In this document: in pieces, positions 52,376 through 62,108 of the stretch
Layout: every line of letters starts with the position of its first letter
Numbering within the stretch: the stretch's first letter is position 1
Assembly: GCF_019429485.1 (NCBI RefSeq)
Contig: NZ_JAHXZN010000002.1
Span: 1 to 64,000, forward strand
From: Sphingomonas citri
GTDB taxonomy: Bacteria > Pseudomonadota > Alphaproteobacteria > Sphingomonadales > Sphingomonadaceae
DNA: 64,000 bases
Direction: 5' to 3'
Program-made: the position numbers and the translations under genes
The notes under the pieces: generated by a model
Databases searched by the model: none
What the model saw: only the letters and a program-made list of their open reading frames with translations
What the model was told of the DNA's origin: nothing

Positions 52376-54156
52376 CAGAGCCGCGCGATCGCCTCGGCCG
52401 CGATCATCCGCGCCTCGCCATCGAGCCCGACCGCGCGCAGCGCCGCGACGACTCGGTAGAGCGACGCCGCCGGCACCGCCTCCCAGCCGCGCGCCTGCAG
52501 ACCGACCGCGGCGAGCAGCAGCACGGTACCCTGCTGGCGCGCCGCCACCGCCTGGTCGAGCGCGCGCGTCCAGCTGTCGGCCCGCGTGACCGGCACGCCG
52601 AAGCGCTCGCCCTCGTCCGTCAGGTCGGCGACGGGCACGTCGCCCAGGCCGGCGAGCGCGGCGAAGAACAGCTGCTTCTTGCGCTCGGCATTGGCGCCAC
52701 TCGGGACATAATCTCGCGGGTTGGTGCCGCGCGCGCCGCCGTCGGGGTCGGCGAGCAGCAGCATCGCCCAGGCGTCGCTGCCGGCGCGCACATGGCCGCG
52801 CCAGCGCTGCGCGGTGCGGTCCAGCCCCGCGCTCAACATCGAGGCGACGAGCCGGTCGGCCTGCTCCACCTCGCCCGCGGGCAGCAACCGCGCCGCGGCG
52901 CGAGCGGTCAGGATCAGTCGGCCGTAGCGCGCCGCCGGCGTCTCGGCCGCATCCCACAGCCGCGCCATCGCGCCCAGGCGGGTGTCGAGGCTGTCGCCGA
53001 CATAGGCGTCGCGCAGGTCGTTGGCGGTGCGCGCCAGTGGCGCGGGCACGTCGTCGCCGTCGGCCAGCGCCGAGTAGAGATCGACCAGCGCCGCGGACGA
53101 CAGCGCGCCCAGCGCCGCCGCCCGGTCGGCAACCGCGGCGCGCTCGGCGAGCGGGATCGCCGGCGCGAGCGCGCGCCACGCGGTCACCTGCGGCCCGACC
53201 GTGTCGTAGAGTTCGGCGGGCACCGCGACGCCGGTGGCAGTGGCGAGGCCGAAGCGCCACGCGGTGAGCTGGGTCACCGGCGCCCACTCGATCGTGATCG
53301 CTTGACGGCTGTCGAGCCCCGCCCCCATCACCTTCTGCGCGAGCTGGAGATCGATGCCGCTGGCAACTCGGCGGCGGCGGATGTCGGCGAGCAGCGGCTG
53401 CGTCTTGCCGGTGCCGGTCAGGCCGGCGCACATCGCGCGCGCGACGATCCAGCCGCGCTCGCTTTCCCCCGCCCCCGGCGCCAGCGCGCACAGCGCGGCG
53501 GGGTCCGCGGTGGCGAGCGCGGCCTGCATCCACACCTGGCGCAGCTTGGGGGTGACACGGTCGAGATCAACCGACTGCGCCACAGCGCGCGCGGTGACCG
53601 ACTCGCCCATGCGCAGCAGCAGCCACGCGCGCTCGGCGGCGAAGTCGGCGCCGTTGACGTGCGCGGGCGTGACCAGTTCCGCGGCGAGCAGCCGGCGCAG
53701 CGCGATCTGGAGCCAACGCGACGGCAGCGGCGCCGACAGCCGCCGCATCAGCCGCTCGAGGTAGCGGCCGTCGGCGCCGGCGAAGGCGTCGGCGGCGAAA
53801 CTGTCGCTGGGGCCGAGCTGCGCGAGCGACCGCCGCGCGAAGGCGGGCATCTCGTAGCGCGGCGCCACCGGCGTGGGCGTCGCGCCCGGCGTCGGCATCG
53901 CCAGCGGCGGGAGCGGCGGCAACGGGCCGGCCGGTGTCGTCGCGGTGACACGAGGCGCGGTCGCGGGCGCCGCGCCCGGCGCGACCGGCGCAGCGGTGCC
54001 TGACGACGGTGCGGGGGACGGCGTCGGCGTCGGCGCGTTCTCGCCGAAACCGGGCGGCAACAGTGATTCGGGGCTCTGCTGCGCCGCCGCGGCGGCACCG
54101 ATCGCGAGCGCCGCGGCGCCCGCGACGAGCGCGCGCCTAGTTCGCGAGGTTGCCAA
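52375..54156 (-). CDS. Conserved exported hypothetical protein, helical repeat-like
   Basis: The 593-residue protein has a signal-like start (RRALVAGAAALAIGAAAAAQQ), then a Pro/Thr-rich linker (PTPTPSPAPSSGTAAP) and a long Ala/Leu-rich helical region. The helices (about 130-590) are reminiscent of TPR/HEAT-like solenoids, but no domain is identifiable. The start is TTG 54156, inside the end of the small gene before it. It overlaps xerD by one base. I would guess an envelope-associated scaffold in sphingomonads; this is not supported by a known family. Confidence 0.75.
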   Translation of the reverse strand: MATSRTRRALVAGAAALAIGAAAAAQQSPESLLPPGFGENAPTPTPSPAPSSGTAAPVAPGAAPATAPRVTATTPAGPLPPLPPLAMPTPGATPTPVAPRYEMPAFARRSLAQLGPSDSFAADAFAGADGRYLERLMRRLSAPLPSRWLQIALRRLLAAELVTPAHVNGADFAAERAWLLLRMGESVTARAVAQSVDLDRVTPKLRQVWMQAALATADPAALCALAPGAGESERGWIVARAMCAGLTGTGKTQPLLADIRRRRVASGIDLQLAQKVMGAGLDSRQAITIEWAPVTQLTAWRFGLATATGVAVPAELYDTVGPQVTAWRALAPAIPLAERAAVADRAAALGALSSAALVDLYSALADGDDVPAPLARTANDLRDAYVGDSLDTRLGAMARLWDAAETPAARYGRLILTARAAARLLPAGEVEQADRLVASMLSAGLDRTAQRWRGHVRAGSDAWAMLLLADPDGGARGTNPRDYVPSGANAERKKQLFFAALAGLGDVPVADLTDEGERFGVPVTRADSWTRALDQAVAARQQGTVLLLAAVGLQARGWEAVPAASLYRVVAALRAVGLDGEARMIAAEAIARL

Positions 54157-54274
54157 GCTCGACCGCCTTCTCGACCCGCGTCGTCGGCTGCTCGGTCGCG
54201 CGCCCGGCGAGGAAGAACAGGGCGCCGAGCACGATCACCAGCAACACCACCACCGAGACGATCAACCGAGACAT
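54137..54274 (-). CDS. Small single-helix membrane protein
   Basis: The 45-residue protein MSRLIVSVVVLLVIVLGALF continues with FLAGRATEQPTTRVEKAVELGNLAN. One membrane helix is followed by a short polar tail. ATG 54274 has GGGG upstream. It overlaps the next gene's TTG start by 20 bp, so the two may be coupled. It is divergent from aroK. Confidence 0.7.
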   Translation of the reverse strand: MSRLIVSVVVLLVIVLGALFFLAGRATEQPTTRVEKAVELGNLAN

Positions 54275-54371
54275 GGATACCCCATCGCGCACGCGCCCAA
54301 CCGCCCCGGGAGAAGCGCGCGGCGCGCACGCTGTTGCCGGGGCATGAAGGCGCTGTATAGCCCTGCCGACG

Positions 54372-54923
54372 ATGTTGCAAAGCCCGCCTGCCCCGCGCGA
54401 ACGAGGAGCCGCCTGGATCGGCCAGCCGATCGTGCTGGTCGGACTGATGGGCGCGGGCAAGTCCACGGTCGGGCGCCGGCTGGCGACGCGGCTCGGCCTG
54501 CCCTTCGTCGACGCCGACACCGAGATCGAGTCCGCCGCGGGCATGTCGATCAGCGACATCTTCGCGCAGTTCGGCGAGGCTTATTTCCGCGACGGCGAGC
54601 GCCGCGTGATCCAGCGCCTGATCGACGGCCGCCCCAAGGTGATCGCGACGGGGGGCGGCGCCTTCGTCAACGATGAGACGCGCGCGCTGATCCTGTCCGA
54701 GGCGCTGGCGATCTGGCTCGACGCGCCGGTGGAGGTGCTGGCCGAGCGCGTGCGCCGCCGCGACACCCGCCCGCTGCTGCGCGGACGCGACCCGGCGGCG
54801 GTGCTGCGCGACCTCGCCGCCGTCCGCAACCCGCTCTACGCGCTGGCGCATCTTCGCGTCGCCAGCGCCAACGCCCCGCACGAGACGACCGTGCGCGCGA
54901 TCCTGGAGGCCCTGGGCAGATGA
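54372..54923 (+). CDS. aroK: Shikimate kinase
   Basis: The 183-residue kinase has Walker A VGLMGAGKSTVGRRLA, the shikimate-binding VDADTEIE and FGEAYFRDGERRVI, GGGAFVNDETR and the lid RDTRPLLRGRDP with its Arg residues. It phosphorylates shikimate at the 3-hydroxyl in aromatic amino-acid synthesis. Its stop overlaps aroB by 4 bp (ATGA), the common aroKB arrangement. Its upstream gap of about 100 bp should contain two divergent promoters. Confidence 0.97.
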   Translation: MLQSPPAPRERGAAWIGQPIVLVGLMGAGKSTVGRRLATRLGLPFVDADTEIESAAGMSISDIFAQFGEAYFRDGERRVIQRLIDGRPKVIATGGGAFVNDETRALILSEALAIWLDAPVEVLAERVRRRDTRPLLRGRDPAAVLRDLAAVRNPLYALAHLRVASANAPHETTVRAILEALGR

Positions 54924-56089
54924 GTAACGAGCAGACCGGCAAGCAGTCTGGCCGGGGCGCCACCGTCCCCGTCCGGCTGGGCGAGCGCAGCTATGACGTG
55001 GTGATCGAGCCCGGGCTGCTGACCCACGCCGGCGAGTGGCTCGCGCCGCTGGCGGGCCGGCGCCCGCTGGTGATCGTGGCCGACGTCAACGTCGCCGACC
55101 ATCTCGCCGCGCTGGGCGGCGCGCTGGACTCGGTCGGGGTCGGGCATCGCTCGATCGTGCTCCCCGCGGGCGAGGCGTCGAAGAGCTGGGCCACGCTCGA
55201 GAGACTCACCGACCAGCTGCTCGCGCTCGGGGTCGAGCGCGGCGACCATGTCGTGGCGCTCGGCGGCGGGGTGATCGGCGACCTGGTCGGCTTCGCCAGC
55301 GCGATCCTCAAGCGCGGCTGCCGCTTCGTCCAGATCCCGACGACGCTGCTGGCGCAGGTCGATTCGTCGGTCGGCGGCAAGACCGGGATCAACGCGCGCG
55401 CGGGCAAGAACCTGATCGGCGCCTTCCACCAGCCGCGCCTCGTACTGATCGACCCCGACGTGCTCGACACGCTGCCCACACGACAGGTGCGCGCCGGCTA
55501 TGCCGAGGTGGTCAAATACGGGCTGATCGACGACGCCGACTTCTTCGCCTGGTGCGAGCGTCACGGCGCCGCGCTGCTCGCCGGCGACCCGGCCGCGCGC
55601 ACCCACGCCATCGCGCACGCGGTCGCCGCCAAGGCGCGGATCGTCGCCGAGGACGAGCACGAGACCAACGGCCGCCGCGCCTTGCTCAACCTCGGCCATA
55701 CCTTCGGCCACGCGCTGGAAGCCGAGGCGGGTTTCTCCGACCGGCTGCTCCACGGCGAAGCGGTCGCGGCGGGGTGCGCGCTCGCCTTCGCGTTCTCGGC
55801 CGCGACCGGGCGCTGCTCCGCCGCCGACGCCGAGCGCGTGGCGGCGCATTGGCGTGACAGCGGCCTGCCCGACGGGCTTGCCGCGGCGGGCATCGACGCG
55901 CCCGCCGAGCGGCTGGTCGAGCATATGCGCCACGACAAGAAGATGGAGGCGGGCACCCTGCCCTTCCTGCTCACGCGCGGCATCGGCCAGACCTATCTCG
56001 ATCGTGGCGTGGCGCTCGGCGAGGTGGAGGCGTTCCTCGCCGCGCAGCCGCGCGCCGCGGCGAGCGCTTCCGTGACTGCGACCGACTGA
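54920..56089 (+). CDS. aroB: 3-dehydroquinate synthase
   Basis: The 389-residue protein has the NAD-binding GGGVIGDLVGFASAILKRG, the PTTLLAQVDSSVGGKTGIN block, KNLIGAFHQP, RAGYAEVVKYGLI and the metal-ligand His residues in LNLGHTFGHALE and HGEAVAAG. It cyclises DAHP to 3-dehydroquinate, the second step of the shikimate pathway. It overlaps aroK by 4 bp. The length is slightly over the usual 360 because of a short N-terminal extension and an Ala-rich tail. Confidence 0.97.
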   Translation: MSNEQTGKQSGRGATVPVRLGERSYDVVIEPGLLTHAGEWLAPLAGRRPLVIVADVNVADHLAALGGALDSVGVGHRSIVLPAGEASKSWATLERLTDQLLALGVERGDHVVALGGGVIGDLVGFASAILKRGCRFVQIPTTLLAQVDSSVGGKTGINARAGKNLIGAFHQPRLVLIDPDVLDTLPTRQVRAGYAEVVKYGLIDDADFFAWCERHGAALLAGDPAARTHAIAHAVAAKARIVAEDEHETNGRRALLNLGHTFGHALEAEAGFSDRLLHGEAVAAGCALAFAFSAATGRCSAADAERVAAHWRDSGLPDGLAAAGIDAPAERLVEHMRHDKKMEAGTLPFLLTRGIGQTYLDRGVALGEVEAFLAAQPRAAASASVTATD

Positions 56090-56148
56090 GCGGAACGGGG
56101 CCGCCGCGGGGCGGTTAACGTGGCTTAGTTTCCCCAAGGAGCGAGCCA

Positions 56149-56973
56149 ATGCCCTACGTCAAGACGCGCGACGGCACCGACCTCTATGTGAAGGACTGGG
56201 GCGAGGGCCGCCCTGTGGTGCTGATCCACGGCTGGCCGCTCTCGTCGGACAGCTGGGACCCGCAGATGAAGGCGCTGGCAGACGCCGGCTTCCGCGCGAT
56301 CGCCTATGATCGCCGCGGCTTCGGCCGCTCGGGCCAGCCGTGGGGTGGCTACGATTATAACACGCTCACCGACGATCTGAACGACGTGCTCGAGGCCGCG
56401 GGCGCGACGCAGGACGTGACGCTGGTCGGCTTCTCGATGGGCGGCGGCGAGGTGGCGCGCTACCAGTCACGCTACGAGGGCAAGGGCGTGATCTCGGCGG
56501 CGCTGATCGGCTCGGTCGTGCCCTATATGCTCAAGACCGACGACAATCCCGACGGCGTGCCCGAGGACACGCTGCAGGGGATCGCCGACGGCATCCTGAA
56601 GGACCGACCGAACTTCTTCCGCACCTTCTTCAAGGACTTCTTCGGCGTCGGCTATGTCACCAGCCCGGTCAGCGAGGCGACGCTCGACTGGGCGTGGCGG
56701 CTGGCGATGCAGGCGGGACTGCAGCCGACGCTGAGATGCGCGGAGAGCTTCGGCCACACCGACTTCCGCCCCGACCTCCCCGCCTTCCGCCTGCCGACGT
56801 TGGTGCTGCACGGCACCGGCGACAAGACGGTGCCCATCGACGCGAGCGCCCGGCAGGCGGCACGCGGTATCCAGGGCGCGCAGCTGGTGGAATATGACGG
56901 CGCGCCGCACGGCCTATTCGCGACCGAGGGCGAACGCCTGACGCGCGACCTGCTGACGTTTTTGGGGCGGTAA
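56149..56973 (+). CDS. Alpha/beta hydrolase, non-heme chloroperoxidase-like
   Basis: The 274-residue hydrolase has the oxyanion HG in LIHGWPLSSDSWDPQM, AYDRRGFGRSGQPWGGYDYNT, the nucleophile elbow GFSMGGGEVARY, the acid Asp in LHGTGDKTVPID and the His in YDGAPHGLFATEG. This set is typical of cofactor-free haloperoxidases/esterases (PF00561). GGAG lies eight bases before ATG 56149. The natural substrate is unknown. It sits alone after aroB, 59 bp away. Confidence 0.9.
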   Translation: MPYVKTRDGTDLYVKDWGEGRPVVLIHGWPLSSDSWDPQMKALADAGFRAIAYDRRGFGRSGQPWGGYDYNTLTDDLNDVLEAAGATQDVTLVGFSMGGGEVARYQSRYEGKGVISAALIGSVVPYMLKTDDNPDGVPEDTLQGIADGILKDRPNFFRTFFKDFFGVGYVTSPVSEATLDWAWRLAMQAGLQPTLRCAESFGHTDFRPDLPAFRLPTLVLHGTGDKTVPIDASARQAARGIQGAQLVEYDGAPHGLFATEGERLTRDLLTFLGR

Positions 56974-57036
56974 GGGGAGAGGGTCAGCGAACCGTCGCTT
57001 TTGGTGCAATGCCACCTACCCTCGGCAATTGTCTCC

Positions 57037-57122
57037 ACCCCGGCGAACGTCGGGGTCCAGTTAGGTGACCGGCGTGGGTCCCACGACGGCTTTCGCAACT
57101 GGGCCCCGGCGTTCGCCGGGGC
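57037..57122. repeat. REP-like inverted repeat (CCCCGGCGAA family)
   Basis: 57037-57062 (ACCCCGGCGAACGTCGGGGT and onward) pairs with 57097-57122 with few mismatches. It is related to 27723-27816 and lies between convergent genes. Confidence 0.7.
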
Positions 57123-57173
57123 GACGTAGTAGGTAAGCCCGACGTGAACTTAGCGCCTCTTCTCGTTCGCCCC

Positions 57174-57491
57174 TCACTTCAGCGGGACGATCACCTCGTC
57201 GGGATGCGCGACGTTGAGTTCCTTGCGCACCAGCTCGTCGACCATGTCGGGATTGGCGTGGCGCGGGTCGAGCAGCGCGACGCGATTGCGCAGCATCTCG
57301 CGGCGCGCGTCGAGCGCGGAGAACTGCCGCTCGCGCGCCGCCAGCTGGCGCTTGTAATCGCCCAGCGCGAGCACGCCGTTCGGCCCCAGGATCGCATAGG
57401 CGCCGAAGAACAGCATGATCGTCACCGCCAGCGCGGGCAGCGCGGCGGAGCGGAGCGTGGTCCGGAGACGATCGGGTTTGCGGGCGGGCAT
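57174..57491 (-). CDS. FtsB-like septum formation initiator
   Basis: The 105-residue protein has a basic N-terminus, one helix (LPALAVTIMLFFGAYAIL), then a coiled-coil (ALGDYKRQLAARERQFSALDARREMLRNRV-type heptads) and the conserved tail DMVDELVRKELNVAHPDEVIV. This is the DivIC/FtsB layout. It joins FtsL and FtsQ in the divisome. ATG 57491 is chosen; GTG 57518 is possible. It lies 44 bp after eno on the same strand, the usual proteobacterial arrangement. Confidence 0.88.
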   Translation of the reverse strand: MPARKPDRLRTTLRSAALPALAVTIMLFFGAYAILGPNGVLALGDYKRQLAARERQFSALDARREMLRNRVALLDPRHANPDMVDELVRKELNVAHPDEVIVPLK

Positions 57492-57535
57492 GGCGGCGCG
57501 ATCCTCGCGCGCCGACACGTCCTTGGCAAGCCCCC

Positions 57536-58828
<1,293 letters not shown>

Positions 58829-58949
58829 TTAGCTTGCTGCCCCAACGGCGACGCCGCCGCGTGTAGCGATCACCGCGGCGGGCTGCAACGCGAGGGAACC
58901 CTCGGCCACCGGCGCCGGTTGTTCGACCTCGACCAGGGAAGGATGAATC

Positions 58950-59486
58950 ATGGCCGACCAGCAGGACCGCGACACCGCGCAGCCGATCAGCGACGGCGAT
59001 ATCACGCCGCCGCCCGCCAACGCGAGCTTCACCCCCGCCGCGCCGCTCAAGGACGCCGGCGTCGACTTCTCGCCCGAGAGCGGCGCGGGCGGCGACACCG
59101 GCAGCACCGTCGCTGGCGCCAAGCAGGCGTTGCGCGACAATGTCGCCAAGGGCCGCGAGCAGGCCGCCGACAAGGCGCGCCTCTTCGCCGAGGACGGCAA
59201 GGCCAAGGCGAGCGACGCGCTCGGCCAGCTTTCGCAGCTGCTGCGCGACGCCGCGCAGCAGGTCGATGACAAGCTCGGTGAGCAGTATGGTCAATACGCC
59301 CGCGGCGCCGCCGATCGCGTGCAAGGCTTCACCAGCGCGATCGACGAGAAGAGCGTCGACGACCTGCTCGCCGACGCGCGCGAGCTGGTCCGCAAGAGCC
59401 CGGCAGCGGCGGTGGGCGTCGCCGCGGGCGTCGGCTTCGTCGTCGCGCGACTACTGAGCGCGGGCCTCGATCAGCGCGACGCCTGA
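58950..59486 (+). CDS. DUF883/YqjD-like membrane-stress protein
   Basis: The 178-residue protein has a long acidic, Ala-rich amphipathic region (AGAKQALRDNVAKGREQAAD, QLLRDAAQQVDDKLGE) and one C-terminal helix (SPAAAVGVAAGVGFVVARLL). This is the arrangement of ElaB/YqjD-type proteins, which in E. coli bind ribosomes at the membrane in stationary phase. The family call is by shape only. It begins a run of four small co-oriented genes ending at 60597. Confidence 0.75.
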   Translation: MADQQDRDTAQPISDGDITPPPANASFTPAAPLKDAGVDFSPESGAGGDTGSTVAGAKQALRDNVAKGREQAADKARLFAEDGKAKASDALGQLSQLLRDAAQQVDDKLGEQYGQYARGAADRVQGFTSAIDEKSVDDLLADARELVRKSPAAAVGVAAGVGFVVARLLSAGLDQRDA

Positions 59487-59490
59487 CCCG

Positions 59491-59832
59491 ATGGACCTAC
59501 GTGAACCGGTGATCGGGGAGCCAAGCATCCCCCATCTCGTTGCGCGGCTCACGCACGACGCGCGCGACGTGGCGCGGGCCGAGATCGCGCTGGCCAAGGC
59601 CAAGGCCGGCGCCGCCGCGACGCGCTACAAGAAAGCGGCGGTGCTGTTCGCCGTGGCAGGCGTGCTCGCACTCGCCGCTCTGATCACGTTGCTCATCGGG
59701 CTGGTGCTGACGTTGGCGACCCTGATCGGGCCCGGTCTCGCTACCGCCGCGGTGGTGGGCGCCGTGCTGGTCGTCTCGCTCGTGCTCGCGCTCGCGGGGC
59801 GCTCGCGCCTCACCGCGAGGCCCGGCGCATGA
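59491..59832 (+). CDS. YqjE/phage-holin-superfamily membrane protein
   Basis: The 113-residue protein has IPHLVARLTHDARDVARAEI and a Lys/Ala helix, then two helices (AVLFAVAGVLALAALITLLI and GLATAAVVGAVLVVSLVLAL). It matches the actinobacterial-holin/YqjE pattern (PF07332). It overlaps the next gene by 4 bp (ATGA) and starts 4 bp after the previous stop. In enterobacteria yqjD-yqjE-yqjK have the same order. Confidence 0.85.
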   Translation: MDLREPVIGEPSIPHLVARLTHDARDVARAEIALAKAKAGAAATRYKKAAVLFAVAGVLALAALITLLIGLVLTLATLIGPGLATAAVVGAVLVVSLVLALAGRSRLTARPGA

Positions 59833-60104
59833 GCGGCGCCGACGTCACCGCCGCCGAGGCGCGGGCCGCCGAGGCACGCGCTCGGCTCAACGGCACGGTC
59901 GAGGCGTTACAGGCCGAGCTCGAGCCACGCCGGCTCGTCACGGTCGCCAAGGCCGAGGTGCTCGGCGGCGGCAATCGCGCCGCACGCGCCGGTCTCGAGG
60001 CGGCGCGGCGCAATCCCGCCACCGTCGCCGGCGCCGGCGCGCTGCTGCTCGCTTTCCTCAACCGGAAGCGGATCGCGCGCGTGCTGAGCAGGAAGAAATC
60101 GTGA
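59829..60104 (+). CDS. DUF3618-family protein
   Basis: The 91-residue protein has EARAAEARARLNGTVEALQAEL then LEPRRLVTVAKAEVL, then AARRNPATVAGAGALLLAFL. DUF3618 proteins have this N-terminal coiled-coil and a late hydrophobic stretch. Their function is unknown. It overlaps the YqjE-like gene by 4 bp and so is co-translated. Confidence 0.82.
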   Translation: MSGADVTAAEARAAEARARLNGTVEALQAELEPRRLVTVAKAEVLGGGNRAARAGLEAARRNPATVAGAGALLLAFLNRKRIARVLSRKKS

Positions 60105-60141
60105 CATCAATGTCGTCCGCCAGGCCGAGAGGATAGAGACC

Positions 60142-60597
60142 ATGACCGACCATCAGCAGCATGATCATGACGACACCCACGGCCGTCTGCGCGACGGCGT
60201 GGACCAGGCGCGCGACGCCGCGTCGCACGCTTACGAGAGCGCGCGCCACCGCGCCAGCGACGCGGCGCATGCCACCGCCGAGACGCTCGAGGCCAACCCG
60301 CTCGGGCTCGTCGTCGGCGGGCTCGCGCTCGGCGCGCTCGTCGCGGCAGTGATCCCGCGCGGCCAGCGGGAGCGCGAGTTGCTCGCGCCGGTGGGCAAGA
60401 AGGTCAGCGCCGCCGCGACCGCCGCCTTCGCCGCCGCCAAGGAGGCGGGGCGCAGCGAGATCGAGCAGCTCGGCCTCACCCCGGACGCCGCACGCGGTCA
60501 GGCGAAGTCGCTGTTCCAGGGCGTCGTCAAGGCGGCGGCGAGCGCGGGCACCGCTGCCGCCAAGGCGGGCAAGGAGCAGGTGAAGACCGCGAGCTGA
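60142..60597 (+). CDS. Ala-rich helical membrane-associated protein
   Basis: The 151-residue protein has a His/Asp-rich start (TDHQQHDHDDTHG), then an amphipathic helix (VDQARDAASHAYESARHRAS). One hydrophobic segment (PLGLVVGGLALGALVAAVIP) is followed by a Lys/Ala helix to the end. It resembles the DUF883-like protein at 58950 in design, so both may belong to the same stress-response set. A hairpin terminator follows at 60684. Confidence 0.75.
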   Translation: MTDHQQHDHDDTHGRLRDGVDQARDAASHAYESARHRASDAAHATAETLEANPLGLVVGGLALGALVAAVIPRGQRERELLAPVGKKVSAAATAAFAAAKEAGRSEIEQLGLTPDAARGQAKSLFQGVVKAAASAGTAAAKAGKEQVKTAS

Positions 60598-60683
60598 CCC
60601 CTTCTATCGCGCGGCAGGTGGCGCTAAGGCCGGTCTCACAACAGGTGATCGGCACCGCGGCACCGACAGCGCACGGGAATCAG

Positions 60684-60727
60684 GAGAGCAGTCGGGCGCA
60701 CCGCGCCGGCTGCTCTCGCCTGTTCGG
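60684..60727 (+). terminator. Hairpin after the stress-protein cluster
   Basis: GAGAGCAG/CTGCTCTC forms an 8-bp outer stem and GGGCGC/GCGCC an inner stem, 87 bases after the last stop of the cluster. A T-run is absent. Confidence 0.55.
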
Positions 60728-60775
60728 GTCACGTGGCGGCAACCGGTCACCGCTCACCCTCTCAGGAGCCGCCCC

Positions 60776-60994
60776 ATGAGCAAGCTGCACCTCGTCTTCG
60801 GTGGACGCGTGACCGATCCGCGCACGCTCGACTTCGCCGACCTCTCCTCGATCGACATCGTCGGCGTGTTCCCCGATTATGCCAGCGCCGAGAAGGCGTG
60901 GCGCGCCGCCGCGCAGCGCACCGTCGACGACGCCGAGATGAAATATGTGGTGGTGCACCTGCATCGCCTGTTGGAGCCTGACCTGACGGCGTGA
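60776..60994 (+). CDS. DUF4170 protein
   Basis: The 72-residue protein has LHLVFGGRVTDPRTLDFADL, IDIVGVFPDYASAEKAWRAA and KYVVVHLHRLLEPD. This is the full DUF4170 family pattern of alphaproteobacteria. Its function is unknown. GGAG lies nine bases before ATG 60776. It stands alone between two non-coding stretches. Confidence 0.9.
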   Translation: MSKLHLVFGGRVTDPRTLDFADLSSIDIVGVFPDYASAEKAWRAAAQRTVDDAEMKYVVVHLHRLLEPDLTA

Positions 60995-61180
60995 GAGCGA
61001 TGCCGCGGGGCGTCGGATTGCTTGTCGCTCGCCGACCGTAGCTTACCCGCTTCGAAACGCCGCAGCAAAGGCGCGATCTTGGCGCCCCACCAATGTCGTC
61101 GCGGCCTTGTTCTGGAGTCGCAGAGCCACGCCTACGAAACAGGCGACTAACACGTCGCCTCCGCGACGGCCCACTTAGAT

Positions 61181-61310
61181 CCTCTCCTGCAAGGGGAAGT
61201 GGCAGCGCGAAGCGCTGACAGAGGGGTGTTCCCGGTAATGAGTTACCCATACTCGCCCGCGGCGACACCCCTCCGTCGCGCTGCGGCGCCACCTCCCCTT
61301 GCAGGGGAGG
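61181..61310. repeat. REP-like inverted repeat (CCTCTCCTGCAAGGGG family)
   Basis: CTCTCCTGCAAGGGGAAG near 61182-61199 faces CTCCCCTTGCAGGGGAGG near 61293-61310. Inner arms AGAGGGGTGT and ACACCCCT enclose a spacer. No gene is seen in 60995-61394. Confidence 0.6.
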
Positions 61311-61394
61311 TTCGGTAAGATGTCGTGCGGCTTGACCGCCCCCCTGCGCCTCAGCCCTTGCCCGGGAACAAGAGGAAACGTCACAGGAGATTCT

Positions 61395-61478
61395 TGGTAC
61401 GGGCGGTCGGACTCGAACCGACAAGGATTGCTCCGGCGGATTTTGAGTCCGCTGCGTCTACCATTCCGCCACGCCCGC
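61395..61478 (-). tRNA. tRNA-Leu (anticodon CAA)
   Basis: On the minus strand GCGGGCG pairs with CGCCCGT (one G-T). The anticodon stem GCGGA/TCCGC holds CTCAAAA (anticodon CAA). A long variable arm typical of Leu follows, and the T arm has GGTTCGAGTCC. CCA is encoded. It reads UUG codons. Confidence 0.95.
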
Positions 61479-61667
61479 GTGACCGGCGCGCCTTGGCACG
61501 ACCGATGCCCCCGCGTCTAGAGTGTGATCGACCGAGGCTGGTTCGTGCTCCTACGTAGCCGGAGCTCAGCGATGGGGAGCAAGCCGATAACGCTGACCTC
61601 CTGCTCGCGCGGGAGCGCGCGGCGCGCCGGACGAGCGCGCTGACCAGCTAATCGCTCGTCCGCTACG

Positions 61668-62024
61668 TCAGTGATGGATGATCGCGGCGGGGTCGATCAG
61701 CTCGTCGAACGCGATGCCCGCGCGACGGTCGATCTGCCACGCGATCCGCCCTGTCACCCAGCCCAGCCCCGCGAGCTCGATCTCGACCGCGCTGTCGGGC
61801 GCTAGCGGGTGCGGCAGCTCGGCCATCAACCCTCCGCCCGACACGTTGCGCACACTGACGTCGAACCCGTCCGCCTGCCCCGCGAGCCGCAGCCGCGCGA
61901 ACATCGTGACCTCGTCACGGCCGCGCAGGTCACGGCGCTTGTCGGGCTGGCTGCCCAGCGCCCGGATGTCGTCGTCTCGCCCGCTCATACCACCCACCGT
62001 CGCCAGTCGCCCGAAATGCTCCAT
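61668..62024 (-). CDS. PilZ-domain c-di-GMP binding protein
   Basis: The protein has about 118 residues. The PilZ signature is present: KRRDLRGR (RxxxR-type) upstream of VRNVSGGGLMAELP (the D/NxSxxG motif), then IELAGLGWVTGRIAW and RAGIAFDELID. It binds c-di-GMP and acts as a small adaptor. The GGDEF-EAL protein at 12.5 kb is a possible partner, but nothing links them. The start is unsure: ATG 62024 or 61988. It is followed by no co-oriented gene; dksA lies upstream. Confidence 0.88.
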   Translation of the reverse strand: MEHFGRLATVGGMSGRDDDIRALGSQPDKRRDLRGRDEVTMFARLRLAGQADGFDVSVRNVSGGGLMAELPHPLAPDSAVEIELAGLGWVTGRIAWQIDRRAGIAFDELIDPAAIIHH

Positions 62025-62108
62025 CCTGCCCACCGCCTGCTGAACCCCGCCGAGCCTAGCCGGCAAATAGTTAAGCAGGTATTAGCGCGCCGGGCCGAGC
62101 TGCGCGGT

